Shown: positions 11,101-24,392 of the stretch, piece by piece | Numbering within the stretch: the stretch's first letter is position 1 | How the letters are laid out: each line of letters opens with the position of its first letter | Source of the DNA: Cannabis sativa | Lineage: Eukaryota > Streptophyta > Magnoliopsida > Rosales > Cannabaceae | Direction of reading: 5' to 3' | Length of the DNA: 64,000 bases | NCBI RefSeq assembly: GCF_029168945.1 | Contig: NC_083610.1 | Span: 69,183,580 to 69,247,579 of the forward strand | Notes under the pieces: model-generated | Told to the model about the DNA's origin: nothing | The model's input: the letters and a program-made list of their open reading frames with translations, nothing else | Databases searched by the model: none | Translations under genes and position numbers: made by a program

Positions 11101-14100
11101 ATTGCCTAACCAACTGAAAGCCATTAACAACATTATGAATTGCCCTTCTAACTGAAAATCAACTTTAAAGAAAGAAAAAAAGTGTAAAACATGTATCTAC
11201 TAGATTTTTGTAACCCGATCTTTACATTGGGTTAAATAAAATGTAACGTAAACCGACCGACGTACACCCCTAGTATCTAGCATAGAGAAAAGACAATGAT
11301 ACCCCCTCTATTTTAACACCTTAACCTTTCTTCTCTCATTTTCCCTTTTTGCTGCTCTTTTTGTAATAAATGTACAACAGAAAGTCAGGCATTCTGCCCT
11401 AATTATACCTAAAATCTCATCTTGGCATGCTACAGGGTACTCTATCTATCAAAATTTGTAGTACTTAAAAAGCCCTGATTTATACCTAGAAATCTCATTT
11501 TGGCACAAATTATGATCCTCATTGTATTATAACTTTGTATTATTTAAAACAAACAAAAGGGACGCACACATGTGGAAAAGCTTTAAACGTAGCAATTTCA
11601 ACATGTTTCATTGCAAAGGTGAAAGAATAATAATTTTGATTTCAACTAAAAGAAAGAAAAAAAAAACATAATTTATTGTATATTAATTCGTTGATTTCTC
11701 CATTAAAAAAATCGTAATTTCTTATTACAAAGAAAAAAACAAATTATAGATTTCTTTTACACATGGTTTACATTGAAAGACATCAGAAGATTTTTACCCA
11801 ATATATAATTTTCCACATGAATGTCTCATGCTTCTTTTTTCTTCTTCTTTTCAATGCTCTTTTCTACCCACAGTTTTTTTTAGTGGAGTATGATGTGGAT
11901 ATTTTAAAGTTCAAGAGCCAACGTGAGCTTATAGCTATGGCCTATGGGGTCAAATGCGACCCAAAAAATGTATATGACAAAACATTAGAAGTTCATGGTC
12001 GAAAATGGGAATAGGCTAATAGTTAAGGATTACAAATTACAATAATAATAGAAATATTTTATTTGCAACTCAAAGACTTATATAGACACTCCCATTTTAT
12101 TATTTTTATTTTCTATAAAATATAAAAATACATATTTTCAATTTATACTAACATTTTTTTTTTAATTTTTTCTACCTTCTCACATTATTAAAAAATACAT
12201 ATATAAAAAATTAAATATATTTTACATATTAACACAAGAAAAAACTATATGAAATCTTATTAGGATAAAGAAATATGAAACAAAATTAAAATAATTATTG
12301 AATGTGAAAAAGAAAATTTTAAAAACTATTAAGAGCACATTTTTAAAATTATTTATTTATCTATTTATTTTACTATTGGGGTGTAATTTTGTAGGGTGCA
12401 AATAAAATACCCCAAATAATATGTAAGAATACCCGTTAAAAGAAACCATAATAATTGTACCGTACATGCAAGCAAAATACAAAGTCAGTTGTAAAACAGG
12501 AGCATACATACCCTGAGTGCAGAAAATACGAGAGGAGGAATAGTAAAAGGTAGGCGAGTCGGCCCTCCATTCAGTATATGCTTCTTGACAGTGCATATCA
12601 TCTATCGTCAATATATGATCAAAAAACAATGCTATGAGAGATCAAAACTAAGACTGAGTAGTATGCTGAGAGTTAAATAGAAATACTTTTTCCTTTCTAA
12701 GGTAACTACTTACCTTTAACATCTCCTCTGGGTCATCATTATAAAGCATGTGCATGAGACGAGCAACAGCATTTTGCTCATCATTGAAATCCTCCTCATC
12801 AAGCTATAAGCATCATAGTATAGCAGAAAAAAACCAAAGGCAGACATAAAGAAGAAAAGGCCAGTGAACAAAATTATAGAAAAAATCATTATACAGTAAT
12901 TGGTAAAAGCAAGATTCAATAGCAGTAACAATATATATTGTGCACCTCTTCTACAGAAGTTCCGTCCAGATCCTTGATGAGACCTTTAATTAATTCGAAC
13001 AACACCTCAACCTACAAAGACCATTTTTGTGATACTTTGAAGGAAAAAAATTAATATTATAGAACAAATAGAGAAAAGCTTACCTTATCAGCAGTGGAGA
13101 TGCAAGTATTGTTTTTCATTATGCTTTCAATGATAACCATCGCCATGACTTTATTCGTTCCATTATCAAGGTAGTCCATAACACGAGGATAATTGGAAAG
13201 TGTTAAAGCTGTGACAGTATCATCATATTTTTCTAATGGAGCACTTAGAAGTGCAACAACTTGTTTAGTTGCTCTATTGTCATCAAGCTTAGGTTTTCCA
13301 ATGAGCTTCTTCACACATTCTCCCTGTGAAAGGATTTAATAAAACAATTTAGCAACAAATACTGGTACATACAATGTTTCAGACAGACTTATTTACAAGT
13401 GCTCTAAGTGTATTTGTAGGAAAATCTTTTATTTATTAGGGACTATTCTTGTACAGCTTCCATATCACTATTCTAGGAAAGTAATTATAAGGATGATCTT
13501 ATTGTAGTCATTACTTATTTTGTTTCTGATGTATTATATATTTTTACCCTAATTGACTTTATTCAAATAGGCTATTGTAACGAACATACCAATACTTGAT
13601 CAACATAATCAAGACGATCGGGATGCACACGAAGAGTAAATGTAAGAAGAGAGACGTATAATGTTATGGCTCCAACAATAGGCATGTCAACCTGTGCTTC
13701 TATCACCTGCAATTGATGGGTACAATCTAAATTAGGATTAAATGAACAAAAAAGAATAGAATTACATAACAAAAGAATAAAAATCAAAGCACTCAGGACA
13801 AATTGTATTACATAAGCTTATCTTCTAGGCCTAGAATTGAATTCATTACAAATTAAATCCTTTCAGTGTGCATTACATTCCTTTTAGGTGGGTCTCCAGC
13901 TCAATTCCATTAAATTCCTCAAGTCATATTAACATTGTTTTTTTTTCTCAGATTGACACTAAACATTTTCTCAAGTCACGTTGACAAAGACCAGCAAAAA
14001 ACATGTAGATATTGTGGCAGCTCGCAGTAGGAGAATTTCCTTCCACATACTAAAGTAAAAATACAAAAATAAAAAAAAATAAAAATAAAAAAAAAAAAAA

Positions 14101-17078
14101 ACAAATAAGCAGCAACCTTAGGGAAGTAGAAAGTTGACATACCCTTCCGATGGCAGAACTTAATTTACTGAAAGCTTCCACTTGCAAAAATTCAGGCAAT
14201 ACCTAATGTAAGAAAAGCCACATAAGTACAAAGAAAAGTATATTAAAAACCCAGCCATATTTATAAATATATATATATATATATGGAATACTTCTTAATG
14301 GGTATTACTCATAAATGGGTAATAATAAATATTAATTTTAAAAATATTAAACCATTAGATCTTGGTCCGATAATCAATAATAAAAGAGAAATTTGAATTT
14401 CTATGCTTAATTTAGCTACTTAATTAAAAAAATATATCAAGGGTGCACTCTTAATTGGTATTACCCATGGATGGGTAAAATTAAAATATTTTGAGTTTTT
14501 AAGCTTGATTTTTCTATCTAATTAAAAAAATCTCTCATTTTTATATCATATGGGCTGAGATTGCTCCATCGATAAAAAAAATTTAAGAAAAAAAAAATTT
14601 TAGCAAGAAAAATAAGAAAAGAAAAAGTTAAGTTTGAGTTAAATATTTTAGTATGAACATAGTTTTGATATAGTGTAAAAAGAGATATTTTTTTATATTT
14701 TTTTTAATTAAGTAGTTAAATTAAGCATAGAAATTCAAATTTGTGATTTCATTATTCGTTATTAGATCAAAATTCGATGGTTTGATATTTTTAAAATTAA
14801 TATTTATAGTTAAATTTGTTTAGTAACCATTTATGGGCAATACCCATTAAGAAGTGTTCTATATATATATATATATATATAAAAAAAAGAAGAAAAAGAA
14901 AAATTATATAACTTACATCTACATTTGATGCAGCGTAATTTGATAATCTCCCCATTAACTGAGATAAAATTGTCTTGGTATCAACTGTTGGCTACAGATT
15001 CAAAGACAATCATGAGGTTAAAGACTGTCGGCTTAACCACACCAATAAATTTATTGTTGAGAAAGAGATGGTCAAACTAATGAGGAAATCTTCACAAAAA
15101 ATGATATTATTTCAATACAAAAAACAAACAATAAAATTCTTCGTAAGAGATATCATAATTATCAACTTACTCAGATAGCGCAAAAAATTCCATAAATATG
15201 AACACAACACGCATATCTTGCTTCCAAAATAGAAACATTTAGAATCTCACTATGATTAGGAAATCTTTCTGAGAGAAGATCATTAAAGATGAAATGATAC
15301 TCAGCATAAATGATGTAATTACCTGAAGCTGGGGACAAGCACTAAACAGTGTGTCCAGAGTCTGCAAGTGGTAGTCATCAGGAAACACCTGAATTATGCA
15401 TTCCATCAAGTAATATTGAGCCAGATCATCTTTACAATTGACAACCTGTGTAATACAATTGGAATGAATATGCAAAAGCTCATAAAAAAATAGACGAGTT
15501 AATTAGATAGATACAAATTGTAAGTCTTCAAAATGAGCTAATTCACAATACCTGCTCCAAGACCCTGGGAAGGACAGTCTCCTTGTACATTTCAAGGTCG
15601 ACACCCTCTATCTGACTAAGAACGTGGAGATTTTTCCCCACCTATTAAGACAATTCAGAATGGCGTAGTTTTCTGTCAAAAGGTGCTGGACTTTTTCATC
15701 AGCCAATGATTCAGATTTACAACACCACAACTTACAAGGTCACGAAGCTCCCGTCTTTCCTTTTCCAGCTTCTCTTTTTGAGGTCCCTGCAGACCAGAAA
15801 GTCCAAGGCCTCAACTCAGGATCGCCAAAGAGTATGAATGATTCACAAGCACCATAACACCTGCATGGCCAAAAATCATGCCCTTGTGGTTCATTTTTAT
15901 TCCCATGGCATGCAAGTACTCTGGTGCCATGCATTTAAAAACACGACACAGTTATTCTAACAGATGTTAACAAACCTGATGCTGCATTCGAACCCAAAGC
16001 TTGTTCATCTCTGTGAAATTCTGTAACACAAAATCCACAGCATCCATGACAGTATCAGCACCACTGCAGAGAGAAAAGTAGAGACGATTTGAAAATCAGT
16101 TGAAAAAATAGTCTACCATATCTTCAACCAAATATATTATTTTTTCCTGGTTTTCTTAAACATTAACATTTTAGTATTGTAATTATTAGCACAACACCAC
16201 AGGAATAGCAAAGTAAACATTAAAATCAACTCTAAAAGCCCAGTAAACACCATACCCTTCGTACTCGGAACCAATATCAGGCAACTTATCTCTACTGACT
16301 TGAGAAAGATAGCTTCTCAGAAAGAGCCCGCGTATTGGGTGTTGAACACCACGGCACATTTCCACAAGATCTTTGAGCACGTCCTTAGCGGGCACTTCCT
16401 TAGATTTGATGCACACAGACCCCACCGTACATAGAAGATACCTGGTAACCAAAGAAAGAAGCAGGGGCATCATAATGAAATTGAAAACAATTATCTGAGT
16501 AAGTTAATAAGCAATTAGAAACTATATAACTGCAACGAGAACTTACAATCTCGGTAATGTGTTTCCCGCGTGCTGAACCAGTTCATAAAGATCAACAATG
16601 GAGACACCATGCCGGCTTTCATCCTTGAAAAACAACTCCAGCGATTTCAATTCGTCAAATGCTCGCATATCTGATTTTTTATTTTTATAAAAAAATACGA
16701 AAACAAAAAACAATGTAAGCAAATGAATTGATTGATTGCCAAAGTCAGGGCAATTGACAATCCAAGATTTTTAGGGAAAACTTTACAGAGTTCGTAGTAC
16801 TGGTGAGGCGAAAGCTTGGAAGTTCGCAGCTCCGAAAGCATCTGAGCCGAGTACTTGAGTGCTTCCCTAAGATTATTGTCATCCTAAAGAAAATTGAAAT
16901 ACATACGAGTATGAAGAATTAGGGTTTCGAGTGAAAAGAATTGAACAGGAAAATTGGAGTGAAAAGGGAAGGAGGAAGTTACCAAAGCGCGATGTAAGTA
17001 AAAAGCATGGTGTTGAATGCCGGCGATGCCTTCGGCGAGCCACTTCTCATCGTCTTCAATTGAGTTTGATATGATCAT
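8165..17078 (-). CDS. VPS35: VPS35, core subunit of the retromer complex (22 exons)
   Basis: VPS35 is the alpha-solenoid scaffold of retromer, which with VPS26 and VPS29 recycles vacuolar sorting receptors from endosomes. The start ATG is at 17078. Exons from 5' to 3': 16983-17078, 16787-16883, 16547-16670, 16256-16441, 15976-16063, 15736-15786, 15552-15641, 15323-15445, 14917-14991, 14143-14202, 13590-13706, 13084-13323, 12946-13011, 12714-12803, 12512-12601, 11024-11113, 10585-10653, 9188-9268, 8954-9061, 8768-8871, 8488-8601, 8165-8369. They total 2364 nt (787 codons plus stop), the normal plant length. All introns are GT-AG and phases join without a break. Family marks: EKWLAEG near the N-terminus, the conserved PRLYLL motif (VPS26/Rab7 side, exons 3-4), [41 protein letters not shown] near the C-terminus. 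It looks intact and expressed. Which plant paralogue (A, B or C) cannot be told. Introns 9 and 17 hold DNA elements. Confidence 0.96.
9428..10526. mobile_element. Mutator-like non-autonomous element inside VPS35 intron 17
   Basis: Inverted ends of about 60 bp: the left reads GGGAAATTAGACCATATATG and continues CATTCTAATAGG, while the complement of the right end reads GGAAATTTGACGATATACAC then CATTCTAATAGG. Flanking 9-mers GTTACTAAT (9419-9427) and TTTACTAAT (10527-10535) differ at one base, the 9-bp duplication expected of a Mutator-like element. The interior has no transposase. It contains degenerate repeats with GCATCG motifs and a tandem duplication. It makes up most of the 1316-bp intron, which keeps its splice sites. 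Confidence 0.85.
10071..10275. repeat. Degenerate tandem duplication (about 110 bp x 2)
   Basis: Two adjacent copies each run from CAAAATCCATAAA through GAATATTTT and GGATT to CAATCATTAAA. They are diverged and lie wholly inside the Mutator-like element of VPS35 intron 17. Confidence 0.65.
11114..12511. other. Long VPS35 intron 15; no element identified
   Basis: This 1398-bp AT-rich intron holds an 83-codon plus-strand open frame (11763-12014). Its C-terminal half ([20 protein letters not shown]) looks less random than its surroundings, but I do not recognise it. No inverted or direct terminal repeats were found. The splice sites at both ends are normal. Confidence 0.45.
14285..14860. mobile_element. 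Foldback element (MITE) inside VPS35 intron 9
   Basis: Inverted ends of about 140 bp. The left reads GGAATACTTCTTAATGGG and the complement of the right end AGAACACTTCTTAATGGG. Further in, both carry AAATATTAATTTTAAAAATAT and TTTGAATTTCTATGC. Both sides are TA repeats, so a target duplication cannot be read. A second partial copy of the ATGGGTAA motif lies inside near 14450-14480. No coding capacity. Confidence 0.8.
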
Positions 17079-17794
17079 AGTGTTATTATTACCTAATCTG
17101 AATGAGGATTCGGAGAATCCTTCAATGGAAGATAAGAAGAAGATTGGTTTTGGAGGTTTACTCTTTTTTCTGTGGGTTTTACATATAAGTTATATTCGTT
17201 ACTGTTGCTGACTAGTAGAGTTAATTCCACGCTACCATTCAAAGACAAAAATGTTCATACATGAAGATTTTCTTCTAACATATGCATTTGTGAAATTTCC
17301 AAAATTAATAATGTGAAATATTAATAACCTATATATATACTATGTAGATGTTACCTATATATGGTAATTTTATTTTAGTTTGTAGTTTTTTTAATATCAT
17401 AATTTTAAAATTAATAATATTTAATGTAGTAATAATTATTGAAATTTAAAAGCATAATAGTGACTTAAATAAAAATAAAAATTATTATTATACTTTTTAA
17501 TAGTAGTTAAAAAAAAAATTATTATTTATCTTAAGTTTATCTTCGGAATTAATAAAAATGCTCATCTGGTTAAACTATCAAAACATTCAAATAATATTTA
17601 AAATTTAACTAATTCTAAATACCAAAATTTGAAAATAATTTTTAATAAAAAAATAAATAATATGAACAAATTTATTATTAATTGCAACACTTTAGGTGGA
17701 TTAATTAAATTTAGGTTTAACTAACTACATGGATGTTGACCCTTTACATGACAAAATAAAGATGTTTAGTGCAAATCAGCTAATAAAATAGCTT
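17079..17794. other. VPS35 5' leader and upstream region; no gene
   Basis: The part from 17079 to about 17210 is the likely VPS35 leader. Beyond it the DNA is very AT-rich with no long open frame and no element I can define. A promoter for VPS35 must lie here, but no single TATA box stands out among the many AT runs. Confidence 0.45.
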
Positions 17795-20705
17795 GCAAAT
17801 TAGTAAAGACAAGCCCCCACTATAACTACGATCTGAATGAGTACAAGCAACCCAAGCCCCTTGTTAACTAATTGTTTGAAAAAGATAAGAGAAATGTTAT
17901 TTAGACTTTGAATAAGTCTAATACAATATGAAACAACTAAAATAAAAGGAGACCTTAGTTGAAGCAAATTGCATACTGTATTAACCACCACTTGATAGTG
18001 GGATTGAATCACCACATCTTAATCCAACTTAAAATCTCCTTAAGTCACACTCTTCAACCAATGTTGGAGTAACTGCTCCTGGAATAATCTTTGAAAAGCC
18101 ATGAAGCAAAAAATCACCATTGTCTCGGGCTAACCAACCAACTCTAAACCAACCAACTCTAAGAGAACTCTGAGAACCAATCATGGAAGTATCCACATTG
18201 ACTTTAATCTTTCTACTTTCACGCGCTGGCCAACTTTCTTCCCTAGCAATCAAACTATACATATTTGACACCATACCAGAGCCTTGAGAATTGACATTTT
18301 TCTATTGATTAAAGTAAACTATTGCATAAGAGAAAACCAGATTGGGCACTAAAGGTTTTGCATTCTAAACAACATCATTTCGGACCCTCCACAAGGCCCA
18401 ACAAACCATAGCCACATGATAAAATTGAGAACTAGACAATGTGTTGATGAGAGAAGAGAACCAATCCTTAAACGAGCCACCTTCATACCCAAGCACCACA
18501 AACTCAAATTGGCTCCAACATTGTCGAGCAAAAGAGCAATTAATAAGCACACGGGATGTGTTGGAAATTATTTTACCAGGATCTTAGATCTACTCACAAG
18601 TATGTTGATTAACACCCTAAATATGAACTTCTAAAACGATTATGAAATAAACACATATAAAGTATTAGAAACCTTACATTGGGTGCAGCGGAATTAAATG
18701 TCTCCTTCCGTTCAGATCTCTAACCCTTGTATCCTTTCTGTCGCAGAGTATTATCAAGATCTGAACCTGGATCTTTTTCTCTCCTTCTTTAATGTTAAAA
18801 CTCCTTCTTGTTGAATGTCTTTCTTCACGATCTTCCTCACTATGATTGAGGTATCACTTGCTGTGTGTGGGCACTACTCTAACACTAAGTAATTTCGAAA
18901 TTGAAGAGGGAAGACAGAGAAGAAGGTGGCGGCTAGGTATAGAGAGAGAGAAGGCTCAGGTTTTTCTCTGAAGGAAAAAGTAGAAAGTTAAGTGTAAATT
19001 TCCTGAAGCCTTCACTATCTATTTATAGCATTCCACTAGGGTTAGGTTTGAATTATTTGGCATTAAAATAATGAAAATATCAGAGGATAATTCCTATAAA
19101 AGTGGCCGGCCCTAGTAATGTGGATTTGGGCCTCACTTTTTGTAATTTTGCAGTTTTATCTTTTCTACATCTGATTTTCTCAAAAACGCTAATTTATAAA
19201 TAATTATTAAATAATATTGTCATTTATCATATTTATTAATTGAATTATACAAAGTATCATAATTAACAAATATGCCCCTAAAACTCTTTCTTTACAATTT
19301 CGCCCTTACTTAGTGAAAAATTCACAAATAGACATAGTCTAATTTGAGAATTATAATTGATTAATCAAAACCAATTACATGAGTCTTACAAGCAATATTA
19401 TCTCAACTAGTGGGGGGACCATGGGTCTATATAACCGAGCTTCCAATAAGCAGATCAAGAATTTATAACCTAAATTTACTGACTTATTAATTCTTCGTTG
19501 AATCCACGCATAGAACTTAGAATTGTACTCTCAGTATATAGAATGCTCTATATGTTCCACCATATAGACACATCATTAGTTATCCATTGTTATAATCCTA
19601 ATTTGATCAATGATCCTCTATATGAATGATCTACACTATAAAGGGATTAGATTACCCTTACACCCTACAATATATTTAATCCTTAAAACACTTAACCCCG
19701 TATAAATGATATTTCAGCTTATGTGAAATGAGTACTCCACCATTTATTTTCGTTTGGTCAAGCTCGAAGGAGATCATCCTTTACTTACTATTCGCCAGAT
19801 AGAAGCTATAGATTCCATGTTTATGTTAGCGCTCCCACTCAATTGCACTACCGTGTTCCCAAAATGTACGTATCACCCTGACCTAAAAGTAGGCTTAACT
19901 AACAAATCAAAGAACACGAATAGCCTCTTGAGATTGAGCTTAATCATAACAGGATTAAGATCATTTGATCTAGGATCAACTAGGCGATATTGAATTGAAT
20001 AGATATTACGGTAAGTTTAATAAATCTAAGTTAAAGTTCAATATCGGTCCCTTCCGATGCATACTCCATGCATCCAACCTGAGCTTTACTTTAACCAATG
20101 CTCTGGAAAGAACATAGCATTTCTCCAAATGCAAGTAAACTCTGTTGTAGATTATCATATCAGTAAAACCCTGTGTCTGATAAATCTAGGAAACTTTATT
20201 CACATAGTCATGTTTACTTTCCAATGTGTTGACAGCACAATAAACAGGATCAAGTATGTGAAAAGGGTTTCAGATGAATTCATACATTATGTACATATAA
20301 TCATGAAATAAATCATGTGAACCATGCAACATTAAATGTTATTTCTGATCTATATTAATAAGTAAATCTGATTATATTGAAATGAGTTTTATTTAGGGCA
20401 TAAAACCCAACAGGATGTAGATTCTTGATCAATCCAACAAAAAGGACACACCATAAGGACCCGAACTCTCTTAATAGCTAATTGAGATCGGGTTGGAAGG
20501 CTTTTTGTACATGCCCTCCAAACTGTGTTAGTAACTTTAGCTTGAGCCTTTAAGTTCCAAAGCTTTCTCCAAAGCCTTGAGATGTTCAAACCAATCCAAC
20601 AACCATGGAACTGCTACAACAACTTGTAAGCACTCCTAACAATGTAGTCACCATTAGGTTCCAAATACCAATACCAGGAATCATCTTTATGGAACTCACT
20701 TAACG
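17795..20705 (-). mobile_element. LINE remnant (zf-RVT and RNase H), split by a solo LTR
   Basis: With the LTR at 18559-20412 removed, the minus strand reads the 3' end of a plant non-LTR retrotransposon. First comes the zf-RVT region (VTNTVWRACTKSLPTRSQL, then CPFCWIDQES joining across the insertion to CSFARQCWSQF). Then comes a WALWRVRNDVVW segment, and then an RNase H domain (KIKVNVDTSMI, VGWLARDNGDFLL). It decays into frameshifts and stops towards 17795 (SLNNISLIFFKQLVNK). The 5' part (endonuclease, RT) is missing. It is a different lineage from the LINE at 24768-34419. Confidence 0.85.
18559..20412. mobile_element. Solo LTR (1854 bp) inserted in the LINE remnant
   Basis: It starts TGTTGG and ends CCAACA, the usual TG...CA LTR ends with short inverted repeats. 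It is flanked by identical 5-mers GGATG at 18554-18558 and 20413-20417, and the interrupted LINE reads on in the same frame across it. No coding region or second LTR is present, so internal recombination probably removed the rest of the element. Superfamily cannot be decided from an LTR alone. Confidence 0.85.
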
Positions 20706-21652
20706 CAATAGATAGAATTAGCTCTTGTTGTTTATTGTCATACAGTGTAATTTATAATTATTTTTATGACCATAAAATATTATTTTACTAGTAAAAATAT
20801 TTAAAAATTTATTTTACTAATAAAAGTTTTCATAAAAATTATTTTAAAAATTCACTCTATCTATTCTCAACCATTGTCATAGGCATAGCCTAGTAAATGT
20901 TGGAAAAAAAAAAAAAAACAAATCTCACCCTTAACCAACTAATAATATCTTATTGAGTTAATTATGGTAAAACTTTCAAAAGTTTGATCACGCTAGCAAT
21001 TAATTTTCAAAATCTAATTTTTAACGTTAAAACTCTCAAAACTCGTAGTGCCATAGTATGTACATGTAGCACAACTTTATTAGTTCACATAATCTAATTA
21101 TTTTTTAAAAAATAAAAATAAAAATAAATTAATTTATAATTAAAAATAATTTAAAAAATTTAAAAACAAACCATATTTTAATAAATAATTATGAAAGAAT
21201 AAAAATAAAACTAAAGAAAACCCAAATTCCCTATACCTAAAAACCAAATTACCTCACTCTCTCTCGCTTCAGCTTACTGCAAACCCCTCTGCAAAATGAT
21301 AGTGCCTTGAAACTCAGTTGGAACATGTCGTATGTCCACACCGACCAGAGGTCCCAAAACGACAATATTTACCCATAAACTAACCCTATGATGTGGACAT
21401 CAATGTTTGACACGTGACAAGAAAAAAATATCCTAAAGTTTAATAGTTTCGAGTCGTAGTAGTCCCAAGTCCTGCGCCCAGATTGATTACGGGAACTTCA
21501 GAATGGATGTTAAGATTCCGCTAAGTTGTTTCCAACTCACCATCTTTCAGTATTATGTACCATGAACACAAGAAGAATCCAAATTCAAGGCTTGAAAGCT
21601 GAAAAATACATGAAACAACACCCATAAAGTCAACCCAGGTGCCCAACACCCA
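20706..21652. other. No gene seen
   Basis: The first 550 bp are extremely AT-rich with homopolymer runs. From about 21240 to 21650 base composition is more balanced, as in decayed exon or transposon sequence, but no frame gives a recognisable peptide. Confidence 0.4.
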
Positions 21653-22173
21653 TGTAACGCCCTCTTCCATAGGGATGTCATGTCTGTGACTTTATAAACT
21701 AGATTAATACTAATATATTAATTAATTATTAAACATCGATAACTCATATTGTATTCACATATACCATATAAATCTCTGTAATTCATAAATTACACTTATT
21801 TATCTACTTATAGCAAATTTAAAATTTATGTTGAACTAGATTAGTAGGATCATAATCCCACTTATTTTCTAATTAACCTATAATATAATTATAAATCCTA
21901 ATTATTTACCATTAGGCTTATCGGGATATTACAACTATCCCCTCCTTATAAGAATATCGTGCTCAAAATTTACCTAAATAATTTAGGAATACAACTCCTG
22001 CATCTGCGACTCTAATTCCTAAGTCGTTAGTTGTAATTATTCTATAGAGACGACACGTGTATGATTTTATAAACTAAATTAATACTAATATATTAATTAA
22101 TTATTAAACACCGGTAACTCATATTACATTCACATATACTATATAAATCTCTGTAATGTATAAATTACGCTTG

Positions 22174-24392
22174 TGTAATATCTCAGAAAATAAAATAATA
22201 TTTAAATAGACATATTTTATTAAATATGTAAATATTTTGGTAACGAAGTGAGATTATGATCTTACTTAGGGTAATTACTGAGAATTTATTGAATGATATA
22301 TATAGCGTAATTTATTAATTACGGAGATTATATTGAGATATGTGAGTATCGAGAATACTATTATTGAAATAAAAATATTTTATCGGGCCCGGCGACTGTG
22401 GAAATTTAACGATGTGGTCAGAAATGTCACGACATTAATGGGAAAATAATTTTGAGGATATTCCGGACTAGTTTATAATTTTAGAATGTCAGTTTGGTGG
22501 ATTAGTAAAATTACCAAAATGTCCCTAGGCTATTTTTAAAATTTAAGTTTCTTTGAAGGGTAATTTAGCCATTCTTTAAAATAGGTATTTTATACTTTAA
22601 TTGTTATGGGCTGACTTTTAAAAGAAAAAAATAAATAAAACAATAATAAAAATAAGAAAAGAAAACCCTATTTAAAGGATTAGCTTGCAAGGCAAGAAAC
22701 AAAACACTCCATTCTCCTTTTCTTCTTCTCCTTCGAGCAAGCCAAAGCCAGCCACCCTAGAGGGATTTTTTTCAGCTTCCTACCCTCATTTCAGAGCTGG
22801 TTCTTGTCCCAAGTTAGCCTAGAAGTGATTGAGGTAAGTTTACACCTTATAGGTTGTGAAATTTTTATGATTTTGGCTGGTTTAAGGTTAGGGTTTTGTG
22901 TTTCTGTGGCTGTAGGGATTAAATTGAGTTTGAGTTATGTTTAGGCTAGGTTTTTGAGCATGTTGAGAATGGTTTTGAGAGGTTTATTTGGCTGCTTGGA
23001 TTGAAATTTGTTGGATGAAGCTAAAAGTTGAATTTCTTCACTTGCACATGTGATTTTAAATTAAAGATTGAATTTTTGTGTTTTGAAGCTTGAGATATGT
23101 TGTATTATGATTGTTATACTGTTCTGGAAGGTTTGAACAGGTTTGGAGAAGATTTGGTTTGGTTTTGGAGCCAAAAACCCGAGTTTCCATTTTTTGCAGC
23201 AGGGGAAACCGATTAACCGGTTTCACAGGCATAGTGAAATCGGTCGACCGGTTTTGGCAACAGTGGGGGAAAACTCTAGTTTCTTTGAAACTGATTTCGC
23301 TCGGGGTGTTTTCAGAACTTAGAATAGGTTATTTTAGTGATGTTTAAGCTATTTTAAACTAGTGGAGAGTTAGAAATTTGTCCGATTATGGAGCTAGAGC
23401 TTGTTTGGAATATGGATAAGTTATTTATCGAATTTCTTTGTCGTGACATAGGACCCGGGATCGCTTAGCTTGTTTTCCACTCAGGTCGGCCGTACGTTTG
23501 AGTTCTGAACTAAGGTAAGAAAAGTGGTAAGCACCATATATGGCAAAGTGTTATCGGTTGAATGATTATATCTTGATTATTATCAAGATTCTTATTAAAA
23601 GTATGTGGAGCCTAGGTTATGACCTAGGGATTGGGAGCGGTTATTACCGTTACGAGTAATTACTCCTGAAACTGCGGATAGGTTTCTTACTTATCGTTTG
23701 CTTTATCGGGCAACGATAGTGACATATTCAGCTCGTGGTTAACGAGTGTTAAAGGGGTACTTTATAAAGTACCAGAGTTATGTCTGTAATATTGTGTAAA
23801 TGTGTATGCAAGTTAATTTGAGACTGAATTGCTGAATATTGCTGATTACTGTTTTATTCACTTTTCTTACTGAGTCTCTGTGACTCACAGGTGCTTTATG
23901 GTGCAAGTAAAGGGAAAGCAAAGGTTGAGCAGCCATGAGTTCGAGGTCGTAGCAATGTACATATCAGCCGCAGTGACTCGGCCTAGTGAACAAGATGCTC
24001 TGTTTTGATAGTATTTTGGGGTTCCAAAGTTTATGTTGTAAAAGTACTAATAAACTAGTTTGTAATATTTTAAAAACAGGGGGTCCCCGTAGTTCTCATT
24101 ACTTACATATCAGCCGCAGTGACTCGGCCTAGTGAACAAGATGCTCTGTTTTGATAGTATTTTGGGGTTGCAAAGTTTATGTTGTAAAAGTACTAATAAA
24201 CTAGTTTGTAATATTTTAAAAACAGGGGGTCCCCGTAGTTCTCATTACTTATCTTTTACTATAAAGAAGTTTTTATATGCTTGATTTTAATTCAAAATTT
24301 TAATTACCCAACTTTTGGTATAATTATATAGTACTTAATTAAGAATTTTATAAAAATACACACGTGGCGTCCCTGTTGGACAGGGCATTACA
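22174..24392 (+). mobile_element. Solo LTR (2219 bp), Tekay-like, inserted in the second short LTR
   Basis: It begins TGTAATATCTC and ends GGGCATTACA. The short LTR it interrupts continues on both sides when compared with the intact copy at 21653-21933. Flanking 5-mers GCTTG and ACTTA differ by two transitions, acceptable for an old duplication. Its length and several motifs (CTTTTCTTACTGAGTC near 23865, GACTCACAG, CCGGTT blocks near 23200) resemble the LTRs of the Tekay-like element at 35918-45351, so it probably belongs to a related family. An open frame at 23111-23347 is not a gene. Confidence 0.8.
23959..24250. repeat. Near-perfect tandem duplication, 146 bp x 2
   Basis: Copies 23959-24104 and 24105-24250 both start ACATATCAGCCGCAGTGA and end TTCTCATTACTT. 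I see a single mismatch between them (TTCCAAAG versus TTGCAAAG). It is a recent duplication, or an assembly duplication, inside the solo LTR. Confidence 0.9.

Noticed and set aside
11763..12014. Possible small gene inside VPS35 intron 15
   Set aside because: No family resemblance, mostly low-complexity start and no promoter context; left as an unexplained frame.
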